Notes under the pieces: generated by a model
The model's input: only the letters and a program-made list of their open reading frames with translations
Told to the model about the DNA's origin: nothing
Database searches by the model: none
Part shown: positions 12,871-23,767 of the stretch, piece after piece
Layout: each line of letters starts with the position of its first letter
How positions within the stretch are numbered: position 1 is the first letter of the stretch
Translations under genes and position numbers: made by a program
NCBI GenBank assembly: GCA_947034885.2
Contig: OX344749.2
Span: 14,523,501 to 14,587,500 of the forward strand
Length of the DNA: 64,000 bases
Source of the DNA: Thuidium tamariscinum
Taxonomy: Eukaryota; Streptophyta; Bryopsida; Hypnales; Thuidiaceae
Reading direction: 5' to 3'

Positions 12871-13270
12871 GGGGTGTCAAAGGAGGCCATCTTTGAGCTA
12901 GTCTCAACGTTTAGTGTCCAACATGTTTGGCATTAATTCAACGTTTAGCATCCAACAATAGAGTAGTAACTTTCTTAAAGGGGTATGTAGGGACCTATCC
13001 TTTGGGTGAACCCTTGTGTGGTCATTTAGCTTAGCATAGGTTTAGTTAAGTTAGTTTCTTAAAGAGTGTGACTAGTTGTTAAGTAGAAGTAGTGAAAAAT
13101 AGAGACCAGCTAGCCCAGCTAGCGCTCAGCCAAACCAGCCGGGCTCCTCCCCAGTCGGGCGCCACAGCAGTCCACCGGGCTCCCCTCGGGCGTCATAGCA
13201 GATCCGCCGGGCCTCCCCATCGGGGGCCGCAGCAGATCCCGGGTTCCCCGGATATCGGGACGAGGTCAGG

Positions 13271-13370
13271 GGCTTGGGGCGGGGTCCAAGGGTTCGGGCT
13301 TGGGGTCTAGGGGTTCGGCCTTGGGGTCAATGGTTTGGACTTGGGGTCCAGGGGTTCGGCCTTGGGCCTT
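13271..13370 (+). repeat. GC-rich minisatellite in LTR copy 3
   Basis: About five diverged copies of a roughly 20-bp unit, CTTGGGGTCNANGGGTTCGG, run head to tail. They follow a proline-codon-like GC-rich block (13100-13260) that stands out from the AT-rich surroundings. No coding interpretation is supported. Confidence 0.65.
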
Positions 13371-13852
13371 TCTTTCTAAAATCTAATTGGGGTTAGAAAA
13401 AAGACACTTAGGGGATAGTATAGTTAGAATTAGAGAATACTTAAGAGATAGCATAGTTTGAAAAAGCAAAACCCAACCACAAGGGTAGTTTGGGGAAGTA
13501 GTTTAGGAAATAGTAGAAGTATAAAACGGCCTAGGAAAGAGGCCTATTTGTAAATCCACCCGGAAAGGAGATAATTAAAGGACGGAATTGGGTCCCAATC
13601 GAAGCCGAAGGATGGCTATGGTGGACATGGCGTGGGGAGCGGGGGAGCTAGGAGAGGCCGCCACGTACATACTAGAGGTGGGTTCCTAAACTTTAAACCA
13701 ATCCCTTCTCTCTTTAGTATAATTGATTAGAATGAGCAAGCGGTTAGAATTAAAGGCCACGAACCAATTGAGATTAGGGGACCGTGATTAGCAAGTAGGG
13801 ACTGAACCCAAGGAACGAATCACAAGTTAAAAGGAACAAGCAAAAGGGATAA

Positions 13853-14035
13853 AATACGTAGAGTAGAATTAGATTAAGACAACTACGTAGAATAGAGGTA
13901 TTTAATTAGGATACATAGAGCAGAATTAGAATCAAGACAACTATGTAGAGTAGAGGTATCCAATTAAAATACATAGAGTAGAATTAGATCAAGACAACTA
14001 CGTAGAGTAGAGGTATCCAATTAAAATACGTAGAA
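13853..14035 (+). repeat. Tandem array of about 60 bp in LTR copy 3
   Basis: Three consecutive copies of a unit containing ACATAGAGTAGAATTAGAT, CAAGACAACTACGTAGA and TAGAGGTATCCAATTA run from about 13853. Partial units of the type ACGTAGAATAG continue to about 14200. Confidence 0.7.
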
Positions 14036-16679
14036 GTAGGTTAAGATAAATACCAATGCGTAGAATAGGATAAAAATACAAAGACGTAGAGTAGGCCCAA
14101 ACAAAGACAAATACATAGAATAGATTAAAAGCAAAGACGAACACGTAGAATAGCCTAAAACCAGACACAAGGCGTTAAAGTAGGACAAGAGAACGAAACG
14201 AGTAGAGTAGGGAACCATGCCTGAGTAGGACCAACACATACATTAAGAAGTTAGTAAGGAAGATCCATTGCTTGGAAGGCACAATGGATTGACGCTTAGA
14301 CACTCGTAGGTAGTAGTATCATTAGGACCAGAGCTTGGTTGTAATCGCTTAATTCCAAGGGTGGGAATGAAGCGCCCACAGCTACTAGTGAGGTCGAGCT
14401 TCCCAATCAGGTTCAAGTCTTGCTCAAGTTCAAGTCTTATTGTCGATGTCCAGGTTCAAGCCTTGCTATTTTGGTACCAACTAGTTTGGTTCCGCAATTT
14501 TTTCCCTTCTTTTTTATAGACTAAAATCACCACCTTTCACAATTTCTCCTAATTTTAATTAGGGGTTTAGTTCTAATCTAGAAGCTAAGCTCAACTTTTC
14601 TAAACAAATGTTTGGAGACTAAACTTGATGTGTTAAAAAACACATGGGTTGGAGATTTGTTCTAATTCTAAAGGAAGTTTTTGTGAGAATATTAGTGTTT
14701 TCTTTTGGGGAGTAGCAAAGCCAAAGCTTCACCGTAGTTTGTAAAATTCTCAAAAAACTCTAAGACCCCAAAATGCACGAAGTCAAAGCTTCACCGTGTT
14801 TTTTACAAAATCACTAAAATACTTCCAATTTTTAAAATACACGAAGTTAAAGCTTCGCCGTATTTTTAAATACGGAAGAAATTCTAACCAAATTCTTCAA
14901 GAGCTCCGTTGCTTAGGGACAATTAGAGGTCAAATAACAACACCAAAAATACTACTATAGGACAACAAGTGAGTGTTAGTGGTATGAAACACTACTACAA
15001 TTCATACAAGTTAGAGGAATAACAAGCTAAAGGACTCCCCTAAGCGGCATCGCCGATCACAAGGGAAGAACCTCTAGGATTAGTACAAAAACTTTAAGCT
15101 CCAAACAACAACAACAATAACAACAACAACAAGACAAGTTAATTAAACAACAATTCTAGTAAAAGAAACTTGACAAAAATTTGACAAAAACTTATCAACA
15201 AGTGCAAAATACAATAAGGAAGGTTTGAAGGAACCCCAATGTCCTTCAAAGCTTCACAAAGTAGCAATAAGAGGAGCTTGAAATGCTCCAAAAACAAAGA
15301 AATTTGGCAACTTGGCCTCAATGGCCAAAATCCATCTAAATGGACCCAAATGAAAACAAGGTGGTTCAAAATGAACCTAAGAGGTGAGAAGAGAGGAAAA
15401 TGAGTGCCCTTTTATACTCAAAGCCAAGGGTCACCCCCCCTAATTACCTAATGGAAAACTAGTTTAAATTAGTAAAAACTAATTTTTTTCCATTTTTCAC
15501 TTCTACGTTGATCCTAACTTCTAACTTTTGGAGATTATCTCCAAATCACAAACGGATTGTGCCATTGGCTTCAGAAGTCCATTTTTAGTCTATTAAACGC
15601 CTACCCCCTTTTTCTACCTCAAAAAGTCAAAGAATCCTAACAGCGACTAGAAACTCAAAATGGAATAAAAACCCAAGTTTTGGAGTTTACCTTTTTGTAA
15701 AAAGTAACTAGCCTAAACTCCTAAGTAGATTTAAGGGAGTAAGAAAAGACCCTAAGTTTGTTTTATTCCAAGGTTGTGTGCTCCCGATACGTCGGTCAAC
15801 TCGACAATTAAACTTTAAAATTGCCGGTTTAAGAGAATGTTGCTAATTTTGGCATTTCTCGTGATCAAAAAGTCACCAAACTTATTGAGGAGATTTATGA
15901 ACATAAAAGAAACTATACTAATTTTTTGTGAGATTTTTACCACATCCAAGGTAATTTTCATGAATTTATCATACTGGATTTTGGCGGTTGACCACTCGGA
16001 AAAAGATCTTTAGATGATCAGAAAAAACCGAGACTTTTTGAGAAACTTCTCATGGAATTCCTCAAGAGATGTGCAAATTTATATTTCCACTTTACACATC
16101 TAAAGAAGGAGAATCAAATCCTGCTATCTCCTTGAGCTTTCGGTAATTAGGGAATCTTTCAACCAAAAGGGAATCTGGGCAAACCGATTGCGCCATTAGA
16201 CTCCTGGAATGATTTTCATCCCAAGTCACCATATTTAGGTCGTAGATGCCCTTCGTCGCTCCATTTGAATTTCTTTCACCTACAGGCTAACATTTGGAAT
16301 TTCTACTATTTCATTGATGGAATGGGAAAACTAAAACCTATCTTTGGAAATCAATCTTAGGGCTCTTACATGATTCCCTTGGACCAAATTAGCCCTTTTG
16401 CGTCTCATTGCACAATAGGTGTAAAGAATTAGGCATTTTCTACTATATATGTTTATTTTGTACAATTTCTGAGTTTTTACCCTATCTACATGCAGGATTT
16501 GGTTACATTTGAAGGAAAATGTCCCATTAGGACCTTTTGCTATATTGATGTGTGACATCTATATTGTGGTTATTCACTCTTTTTTGATCTTTTTGTAAAT
16601 AAAACTACACTCAAAACTAATAAAATCCAAAAAAAACAATTTTTGAGTTATGAGTGACCAAATGGGTACTCACAAGGAG

Positions 16680-17234
16680 CAACAAAGCTCTGACTTTGGT
16701 AGCGAGAGTACTGATTGTGAGGGGTGCTGTGAGTCCTTTTGCAATAGTGAAGACATTGCAGAGAACTCCGACGACCTGGACGAAGACACCGCAAACAACT
16801 TCGATAACCCTGACGAAAGAAAAAACAACAACAACAATGATCCCGACAACGAAGAAGAGCATAAAAACGACAACCGCAACCCGATTGGAAGTACCTAACA
16901 GTCGCTTCATTTCAGCAGATCGAACTCAAGCATGGCACCTCCAACACCATTGCCGGAGGTTATTGATGTAGTGCCAACGCCATTGTGATCACGTCTATGT
17001 ATGCGAGCCAATACAAGAAGAGACACCAGCGACGAGCTTCTTCGTGAAGGCGCCCATGCTCCAGTACACTGCGACACAAGTAAGAAGTCCGTGAAGCAAT
17101 CCATCTACAATCGTGGGCTCAAACGGCAGAAGCTGCCAAGCGCCAATATGCGAGAAACGACAGCGACAGGAACGAGTATCGGCTTGGTGCTTGCAACAGC
17201 GATAGGAGGACGTGGCACAAGAGACAAGGGTTGA
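16680..17234 (+). pseudogene. piggyBac N-terminal acidic linker relic
   Basis: Directly right of the AGGAG duplication of LTR copy 2 is an open stretch rich in S, D, E and N (SDFGSESTDCEG and later DDLDEDTANNFDNPDE). It is followed by a basic segment in another frame. The intact element has a comparable acidic segment before its catalytic core (WEADFVDWQGNSDSGNSDWM). The position between ORF1 relic and catalytic core, and the composition, support the assignment; residue-level similarity is weak. The frame stops at 16896-16898, and further open pieces run to 17234. Confidence 0.4.
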
Positions 17235-17339
17235 GGTCGGGGAGGCAAAGGCAAAGGTAGTTCCTCATCAAGAACAGAAAGGTCAGTTTTGATAAAAGAA
17301 GAATATGTCCCAACGACATGGAATCAAGGGTATATGACT

Positions 17340-20200
17340 TATGACCCCCCTGTAAAAGCTTTCAATGGTTCAGCTCCTGGCTTGATTGAAGATTGAAATT
17401 AGATTCCTTCTCTTCTCCAGTTCTTCAGAAAGTTTTAGTCATTTAAAACATTGAGACGTATATGTACAGAAACAAATAGATATGCAACAGAGAAATTGTG
17501 AAGGCCCAAGCGTAGGATTGAAAATCCTTTATGCCCTATGGATTACAAGACATACACCCGTTGTCGGGTAGAGAGGAGCGCGCTTAGGGAACACGCGGGG
17601 GGCCTTGCTGTAGGTCGTTGAGTGAGTGACAGGTAATGTCGAAAAACTCGAATCTTCACTCGATTTTCACTTCAATCTTCATTTGGATCTTCCATAGGCC
17701 TATCTTGTGGTGGCTCTATAGGAATAAGATGAAGGTGTGTAATAAGAAACAAGTTCTTGGACGAGTAAAACGGGACGGCCAAACCACGAGCTGACCGTCC
17801 GAAAGAATGGCTCTTAAACTTCAAACCTACGATAACTAGGAAGCGCCTTTCACCAGTAGGAACAACATAAAAGATCGACCATGTGGGTGATTAATCCCAC
17901 TTTATCGCCACAAACAAGAAATGGGGCTAATAATTGTCATAAGAATGACTCTATAACCTGCAACCAAGTTTACAATGCAAAATGAAAATAACAACTAGCC
18001 TCCAAAACCGGCTAGGAAAAACAAGCCACACACACAAATCTTCAATCTTCTCCTCTCTTGAGTCCCAAATCTTCAACCTTGAGTCTTGAAAACTTCTTTC
18101 ATTTTCAAATTTGAAGAAATTCTAACAAGAAGTAAATAAAACTAACATTAGGAAAAATTCCAACCCTGCAAGAGGCTGCTCAAACGTGTTCAACAGGACC
18201 CCCCGCAGTGCAAATACAGAATATTATTATATTATTAAAAAATCTAAAAAATCTAAAAAATTTAAAAATTTAAAATTTAAAAATTATTTTAAATAAAAAA
18301 ATAGACGATCTGATGTGGCGCTGATGTGGCATCAATGGTGCCACATCAGATTCCAATTTTTGAAAAATAAAAAATAATTTTTTAATTTGATTTTTTTTCT
18401 GTAATTGCACCATAAATGTTCAGAACTGTTCAGAACTCGCGGCCTTTTGGAGGGCTGAAATTTTTTGTAATGATTCTATATAAGCTGCGACCTTCCATCT
18501 AGTGTCACACGTGCTCTAGAAATTCAAATGCTAAGTGCTTTAGCAATTTAGAAAGCTAAAAGCACAAACTAATCACTGACAAAATTTGAGCTTATTTTAA
18601 GATACTGTCCAAAAGTTATATGAGAGCGAAGTAGAGGTTCTCTTCCTTCTTCTTAACCAACCACTGCCTCTTTAAATCTCAATAACTTTTGATTAAAAGC
18701 TTCAAATACTAAGTGTGAGAGCAATTTAGAAAACTCTCACTAATATCTATAACTTATGAAAATATCACAATGATCTAAGATACTGTTCAAAAGTTATGAG
18801 AGGTAGAGTCTCGGCCTTCTCAAATAAGAAAGTATGAAAATCCTCAACCTTTTATACTACATAACTTTTGCATTACAACTCCAATTCATATAAAGAAACT
18901 CAATTTGCAAAGATAAAATGATGATCTATCACTTCTTAAAGTTTCAATTTCATAAAAAACACTGACCAAAAGTTGTGGGCGTTGAAGATTCGGCCTCCCT
19001 CCTTCAAGTTCAAACTCCACTCTAAACTTCAGCACCTCATAACTTTTTGATACAAACTCTAAACGGCAAGTATCATATCTTCTTAGAAAGATACACACAA
19101 GAACAATACACCCTCCAAATCTCAAGTCAAACAAACAAGTATTATAAAAGTTATAACTTGTTGAAGCCTCTGATCTCTCAATGAAGATCCTTGGGTCTTC
19201 ACAATTTCAAACTATCATAACTTTTGATTTCCAACTCCAAATTCAACTTGTAAATACTCTTTGGAAATCTCTAAACACAAGGAATGTCATGCCAAAATTT
19301 CATTACTCAATTCTTCATGCTTAATGAGCTACATCAATCCGAAATTCGGCCAAAACTCCCCAAAAATACACACACTTCCCTCTCTTTACACACCAACTAA
19401 GCATCTTTTCCCTAATTTCCTCTCCATCATAAGTGAAGGGGTGGGGCACATCAGCCTATACCCCTACCAAGACCCCACCTAAGATTCCAATCACTTCCCC
19501 ATTCACACTCTCCCTTATCATCAAACCCCAAGCTAATTTTTCTATCATCAAATCTTCATCCTACATTTATAATCACACATTGCGATTAAAATAAAATACC
19601 CAAAATATAAAATTAAGAACTAACATTCAATAAATATTTATTAGAGGTAAAAAACTAGGGTTTCAATCGAAGCTTCACTCCATCTGCAGAAACTTGAGGA
19701 TGCGTTTGATTATCGCGGCGACATAATCAGCACGATCCGTCTTTGTCAAAGAATTCACCGGTCCTTCTAACCATCGTTCGTGACCGCGACTCCCTTCGAT
19801 GGGCCTCACCATACTAAAGTATTGTTCGTCGTTTAGACCTTCAAAACATCCTTCAAATGTCACTTCACGACTTCCAGGCTCAACACACCCAACTTGTAAT
19901 AAGATTACCAAAGCTCGAGCATCTCGCTAAAGGTTCCCGTGCCATCGTTGCTCTATACGATGTTGTTTCAACGGTTGAGAAGGCCTAGCTTCATCACGTG
20001 GATGCTCATGTGACAATATAATATCTCGTAGCAGAAGAGGTTGATTCGGCAATTGTAAAAATGAAAGTTCGAATTCAGCCTCCGGTTGAGGCTCTTCATT
20101 TTAAGACTCAGAAAAAACCCTTCAGTTCGACATTCTAATTCTAATGTGGAAACTATACTCACTAACGAAATCCAATGAAACTCTAAGATAAAATTGTGTT
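17340..20200. other. Non-coding, repeat-rich stretch inside the dead piggyBac element
   Basis: No gene is supported. It contains inverted 19-mers GAAATTGTGAAGGCCCAAG (17492-17510) and its near reverse complement at 19190-19208. An AT tract with a CTGATGTGGC..GCCACATCAG hairpin lies at about 18200-18360. A degenerate tandem array is at 18.5-19.3 kb. The extra length relative to the intact element suggests that much of it is later insertion. Whether the inverted 19-mers bound one element is unclear, because no direct target duplication flanks them. Confidence 0.4.
18510..19290 (+). repeat. Degenerate tandem repeat, period about 160-190 bp
   Basis: At least four diverged units share the order: CATAACTTTTGATT-like, CTTCAAAT.CTAAGTG, AGCAATTTAGAAA.CTC, AAGATACTGTCCAAAAGTTAT, then a GAGGTTCTC/GAGTCTCGGCCTTCTC block. 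Units start near 18520, 18690, 18865, 19030 and 19215. It has no reading frame and no telomeric or rDNA similarity. Confidence 0.5.
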
Positions 20201-20329
20201 CTTATATGAATGTCGTACACCTCAATAGAACAGCGTCACCTTGAAGTTATTCAAAGAATTAACATCACCTTGAAGCTACCCAATAAAACATATTATAATA
20301 TGTTTTTACATTATGTAGGAATTTACAAC

Positions 20330-21626
20330 AGGACACCGTGGTGGCCTTGGATGGAAACCGATAGATGTGGACGAATTGAAGGTATTTTTTGCTATATCTT
20401 TATATATGGGATTGAAAAAACTACCCAACATATGCATGTATTGGCAAAGATCCAAACATTTTCTTTATTGTCATGTTATATCACAACTTCTATCACGAAA
20501 TCGTTTTTTGCTTCTCTCAAAGTGTCTTCACATCACTAATCCATCTTTTATATGCGTAGATTGAAAGTCACCATCTTATGACAAAGCAAACAAAGTAAGG
20601 TGGTTGTTGACTGAATTGCCAGATTGTTGTAGAGCCTTGTGGAATAATGGGGAGAAAGTAACCATTGATGAGATGATGGTGCGTTACAAAGGTGTGTATT
20701 GTCCCGTGCGACAATACATGCCCAATAAGCCCGAGAAATGGAGATTGAAGATTTGGTGCCTAGTTGATTCAGTGGTACGTTTCGTAAGCAATTTTGATGT
20801 TTATTGTGGAGCCTCTATTGAAACTGTGAGGGCCCCTAAGTCCAAGAAAGGGGAGCCCAAGATGGGGCAAAGGGTAGTACAAGTATTGCTAGTGGGGTTG
20901 GAAGGTCGAGGGCATGTAGTGGTGATGGATAATTTTTTCACAAGTGTTGAATTATTTTGCGATTTACAACGGGGGGGAATATATGCCACGGGTATCCTTT
21001 GAAGCAATTGCATTGGATTCCCAGACTTTATGAAGAACCACAAAACATTCAAGAAGTACACCCAAGGGAATTTGGAGTAGGCAATACATGACTCTCGGAA
21101 GATATGTGCCGTAATGTGGATGGATAGGAAACCGGTACTACTTTTATCCACTAGCGCATTGCCATTGTCATTTCTGTGTGAGGTAGTGGAAGTACCACGA
21201 CGGGTAAGTAGAGCAATTCGTAAAATTAAGACTTCACCTATTCATTTGGAGTATACTACCTACATGCACAGCATTGACGTGGTGGATCAACTTTGTGGAT
21301 CATATTCATGCCAAGTGTATTCCCATAAATGGTAGCACCGTCTATTCTACTTCCTCATTGATACTAGTGTTGTGAACATGTGGATTATGCACAAGGACAT
21401 TTTGAAGGGAAAAGGATAGGTAAAAGAGTCTTTGTCACATTTCAACTTCATTGTTGCATTGTGCAAGGCTTTGACAAGGAATTGGGTAGGTCAAAAAGTT
21501 AGTATATCACTATTATTGGAAGATATGCCCCGTGTCCATTGCCCCCAGAGAAGTCCATTGTGCCGGCTGTGCGTTGTTTGTAAGCGAAGAATAAATAGCT
21601 TTTATGCACTATGCTCATGTCAGTAG
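20330..21626 (+). pseudogene. piggyBac transposase catalytic core, pseudogene (DDE_Tnp_1_7 type)
   Basis: Successive frames reproduce the catalytic core of the intact transposase. VDELKVFFAISLYMGLKKLP corresponds to the ELKCWFGVCIMLGLKKLPN region. TIDEMMVRYKG..VRQYMPNKPEKW holds the first catalytic Asp. GHVVVMDNFFTSVELF holds the second Asp in the canonical DNFFTS form. HSIDVVDQLCGSY holds the third Asp. A C-terminal CRLCVVCKRRIN..YALCSC Cys-rich segment ends it. At least five in-frame stops interrupt it (near 20562, 21000, 21078, 21333 and 21418). One converts the second Trp of the conserved KWWHR motif into TAG, as expected from C-to-T decay of methylated DNA. It is dead, but the DDD residues remain readable. 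It belongs to the element bounded by 2734 and 22726. Confidence 0.85.
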
Positions 21627-21699
21627 ATGTGCTATACATGCGGGTGCTACTTGAAAATGCACCACCATAGTGGTACATTCTAGAAGACAGGAGATAATA

Positions 21700-22726
21700 T
21701 TATTCACAATGTTGTATATGTTTTGAAAATATTTTATGAAGTCTACTTATTTGGCTTTTTATTTTGGGTTTGGTTTTAAGGTCTTCTAAGAATTTTATAA
21801 GTATAATAGAAATTGTAAAAGAAAAGAACAAAAATGTTTTCAATGATGACCAACAATTTTATGTGGGCATTTTTTTCTTATCATTTATTTAGTTTCTAGG
21901 AAGCCTAAACCCTAATGAAATTTTGAATTTCTAATCATAGACTAAAGTAATTCATGTCACAGGCTCAGCCACAAATATAGCAGTTGCAAGCTTGCCTAAC
22001 TGCACCTTGTTTCAACTGCGCCCTGTTTCAGCAGCACCCTTTTTCCAGCTACGACTTTTTCCAGCGGCCTTCTTTAGCTGCGGCAATGCGCGTGCATTTT
22101 GAACCCCACGAGAGAGCTTTCTTGACTATCCAACGGCCAGGCGCTTTGGACGCAAGCTACCTGCAACAGGGCAGAATTTTTCTGAAGAAGTCTAACTTCG
22201 CTAGTTGGATAGCGGGTCGATCAGTTCCGGGTAGGAGTATTAGGTCGTTTAGTCGACAGGCCAGGTTGGGCCGAATATAGGGTGCAATGGGTGACCGAGG
22301 TTCAGAACTTCCCAAAATGTGGAAAAAAACCCTCTGAGATACAGTAATTGCAAGCCAATTTTTGAATAGCAAAATTTTTTTTTTTCATTTCTTTTTTCTA
22401 AATGTTCTGAACTTTCTAATTGAAGAGTGAAGCAAAAAAAAAAGGGCATTCAACAAAATTTGTAGAAGTTATTGGCCTTTTTTGCAGTTTGCCCGTATCT
22501 GAATTTCACACAAATGGATTGAAATTGAACTTCAGATCTAATTTCAAGAAGATCCGCACGGTCAAATGACTTGACATTTTCAGGGTTTGTTGTTAACTAT
22601 CCTATACACAAGATCCAACGGTTACATTTTCAAAAAAAATTGTTTTATAAGTTCCTAACCTTTTTATCAAAAAATCATTGTTTTGGGACTATTTGGAAGC
22701 CATACCCCCCCTCGGGCGTTTAGGGG
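21700..22726 (+). other. Non-coding 3' part of the dead piggyBac element
   Basis: This is the sequence between the pseudogene and the right terminus. It includes a short GC-richer patch with CTGCAC/CAGCAGC-type words (21980-22150). The element ends GGGCGTTTAGGGG followed by TTAA at 22727-22730. No gene is supported. Confidence 0.5.
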
Positions 22727-22730
22727 TTAA
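22727..22730. repeat. TTAA shared by two abutting elements
   Basis: The 20-kb element ends GTTTAGGGG immediately left of this TTAA, and the 0.92-kb element starts CCCCTAAAAG immediately right of it. One TTAA therefore serves as flank for both. Confidence 0.75.
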
Positions 22731-23651
22731 CCCCTAAAAGACTGCAACTATGTTTCCAACAAAACTACTCCAAAACTGTCATTTTTGGGACAACTATCAA
22801 ATTTCACAAAAAAAACATTTTTAGACATATGTAACCATAGGATATTTTAGTTCACTATTTTGAAAAGAAGTAGAAAAAATTTCAGAAATTTCCGCCATGT
22901 AGATTGCAAGATATTAGTGTTTGAAGTTACAAAAATCCTTCTTACCACTGCGAAAATTTGGGCAGCTAGACTGCAAAAGGCCATATTTGTATGAAAATGT
23001 CCAAAATGGTTGAAACTCTTTGGATTCATTCTCCAATTCAAGTTGGCTTCATGCTTGAAAATTTTCATATCATTTGGAATTGTACAACATATACAAAAAA
23101 AATAGTAAGTAGAAAGAAGTAGAGAATGATTCAAAATACAAAATGGTAACAATTTATTTATTGAACTGAAAAATGCCAATCCCAATGGTTCAAATGTTGT
23201 AATAAACAATCTACATCCAATGTTTTTATTTTTTTCAAAAATATTGAAAATTGAGTAAAATAAAGGACTTCAAAGTTTATTTTAGAGTAAAGAATCCATA
23301 ACTACAAACAAACTAAAATTCTTCATAACTTTTGACTCATTAATTCAAATGGAATGATTCAAAGCTTTCCATGTATACATAAATCTATAAAACCAATTTC
23401 AAATTTTGGATTCCAAAAAAAGTGATTTTCTTTTTATCTGCCTGAACTGCCTGAGTTGAGAAACAAACAACATATCATGTGATAATTTTTCAACCATGAA
23501 GTCGAAAGTCACAAAAATTGTTGGACTTTAAAGATACTCCTCATCCCCACCTTTTATTAAAATTTGGTTTCAAAACATGAAAATCTCTAATCACACATAT
23601 GTGTCTAAAATCGTTATATTGCCAAAAAAAGGCATGTTGGTCCTTTAGGGG
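22731..23651 (-). mobile_element. Non-autonomous TTAA element, 0.92-kb family, copy 2
   Basis: The 921-bp segment begins CCCCTAAAAGACTGCAAC, ends GGTCCTTTAGGGG, and is flanked by TTAA on both sides (22727-22730, 23652-23655). The interior is homologous, in reverse orientation, to 32241-33165. It includes GTAAGTAGAAAGAAGTAGA and GAATTGTACAACATAT. No coding capacity. Confidence 0.8.
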
Positions 23652-23767
23652 TTAAGCCTCCTGTGTTGTAAGAGTCTAAGCTAGAAAGCAAAGGCAAGGC
23701 TTGAATGTGAGGGTTGGGGATCTCACATCACAAGAAGCATGAGGTAGAAAGGCTTCTACTATATTAA

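Larger units (their letters stand above)
10890..14380 (+). mobile_element. Solo LTR, family A, copy 3 (plus orientation, nested in copy 2)
   Basis: It begins TGTGAGTCCCCGATTCG and ends GAAGCGCCCACA. It is bounded by a perfect 5-bp duplication GCTAC (10885-10889 and 14381-14385). The length is 3491 bp. A TATAAAAAGGGCG box at 12287 is followed by a CT-rich leader. If it marks the U3/R border, U3 is about 1.4 kb and R-U5 about 2.1 kb. Downstream are several GGCGAAGCTTTGACC-like motifs (about 12664-12860), a GC-rich minisatellite and a tandem array of about 60 bp. The two long overlapping frames at 11195-11552 lie in U3 on opposite strands and have no family signature. Confidence 0.85.
9320..16674 (-). 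mobile_element. Solo LTR, family A, copy 2 (minus orientation, split by a nested LTR)
   Basis: The left end is TGTAAACGCTTTTCTACCC and the right end is GGGTACTCACA. A perfect 5-bp duplication AGGAG lies at 9315-9319 and 16675-16679. The copy is interrupted by solo LTR copy 3 (10890-14380). Without it, its length is about 3.86 kb. A minus-strand TATAAAAGGGCA promoter-like box is at about 15406-15416. Three copies of a GAAGTCAAAGCTTCACCG-type motif lie at about 14716-14860. It landed in the dead piggyBac element between the ORF1 relic and the acidic linker, and excising it rejoins those two coding parts. No internal retrotransposon genes are present. Confidence 0.75.
2734..22726 (+). mobile_element. 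Degenerate autonomous piggyBac-type transposon, broken up by solo LTRs
   Basis: Both ends abut TTAA and carry related terminal repeats (CCCCTAAGCGTTCGAG against CCCCTAAACGCCCGAG). The span holds, in order and on one strand, an ORF1 relic (7887-9260), an acidic linker (16680-17234) and a transposase core (20330-21626). This is the order found in the intact element at 50535-56141. Removing the solo LTRs at 2772-6936 and 9320-16674, with their duplications, leaves about 8.5 kb. A repeat-rich stretch at 17.4-20.2 kb probably also entered later; without it the length is near the 5.6 kb of the intact copy. All coding parts are damaged, so the element is dead. The assembly of one element from these parts is inference, but the LTR target duplications make the joins explicit. 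Confidence 0.7.

Noticed and set aside
2772..14380. A single 11.6-kb element with 3.5-kb terminal inverted repeats (the outer LTR arms match in inverse orientation).
   Set aside because: Each arm has its own 5-bp target duplication (CTGCC/CAGCC and GCTAC/GCTAC), so they are independent solo LTR insertions.
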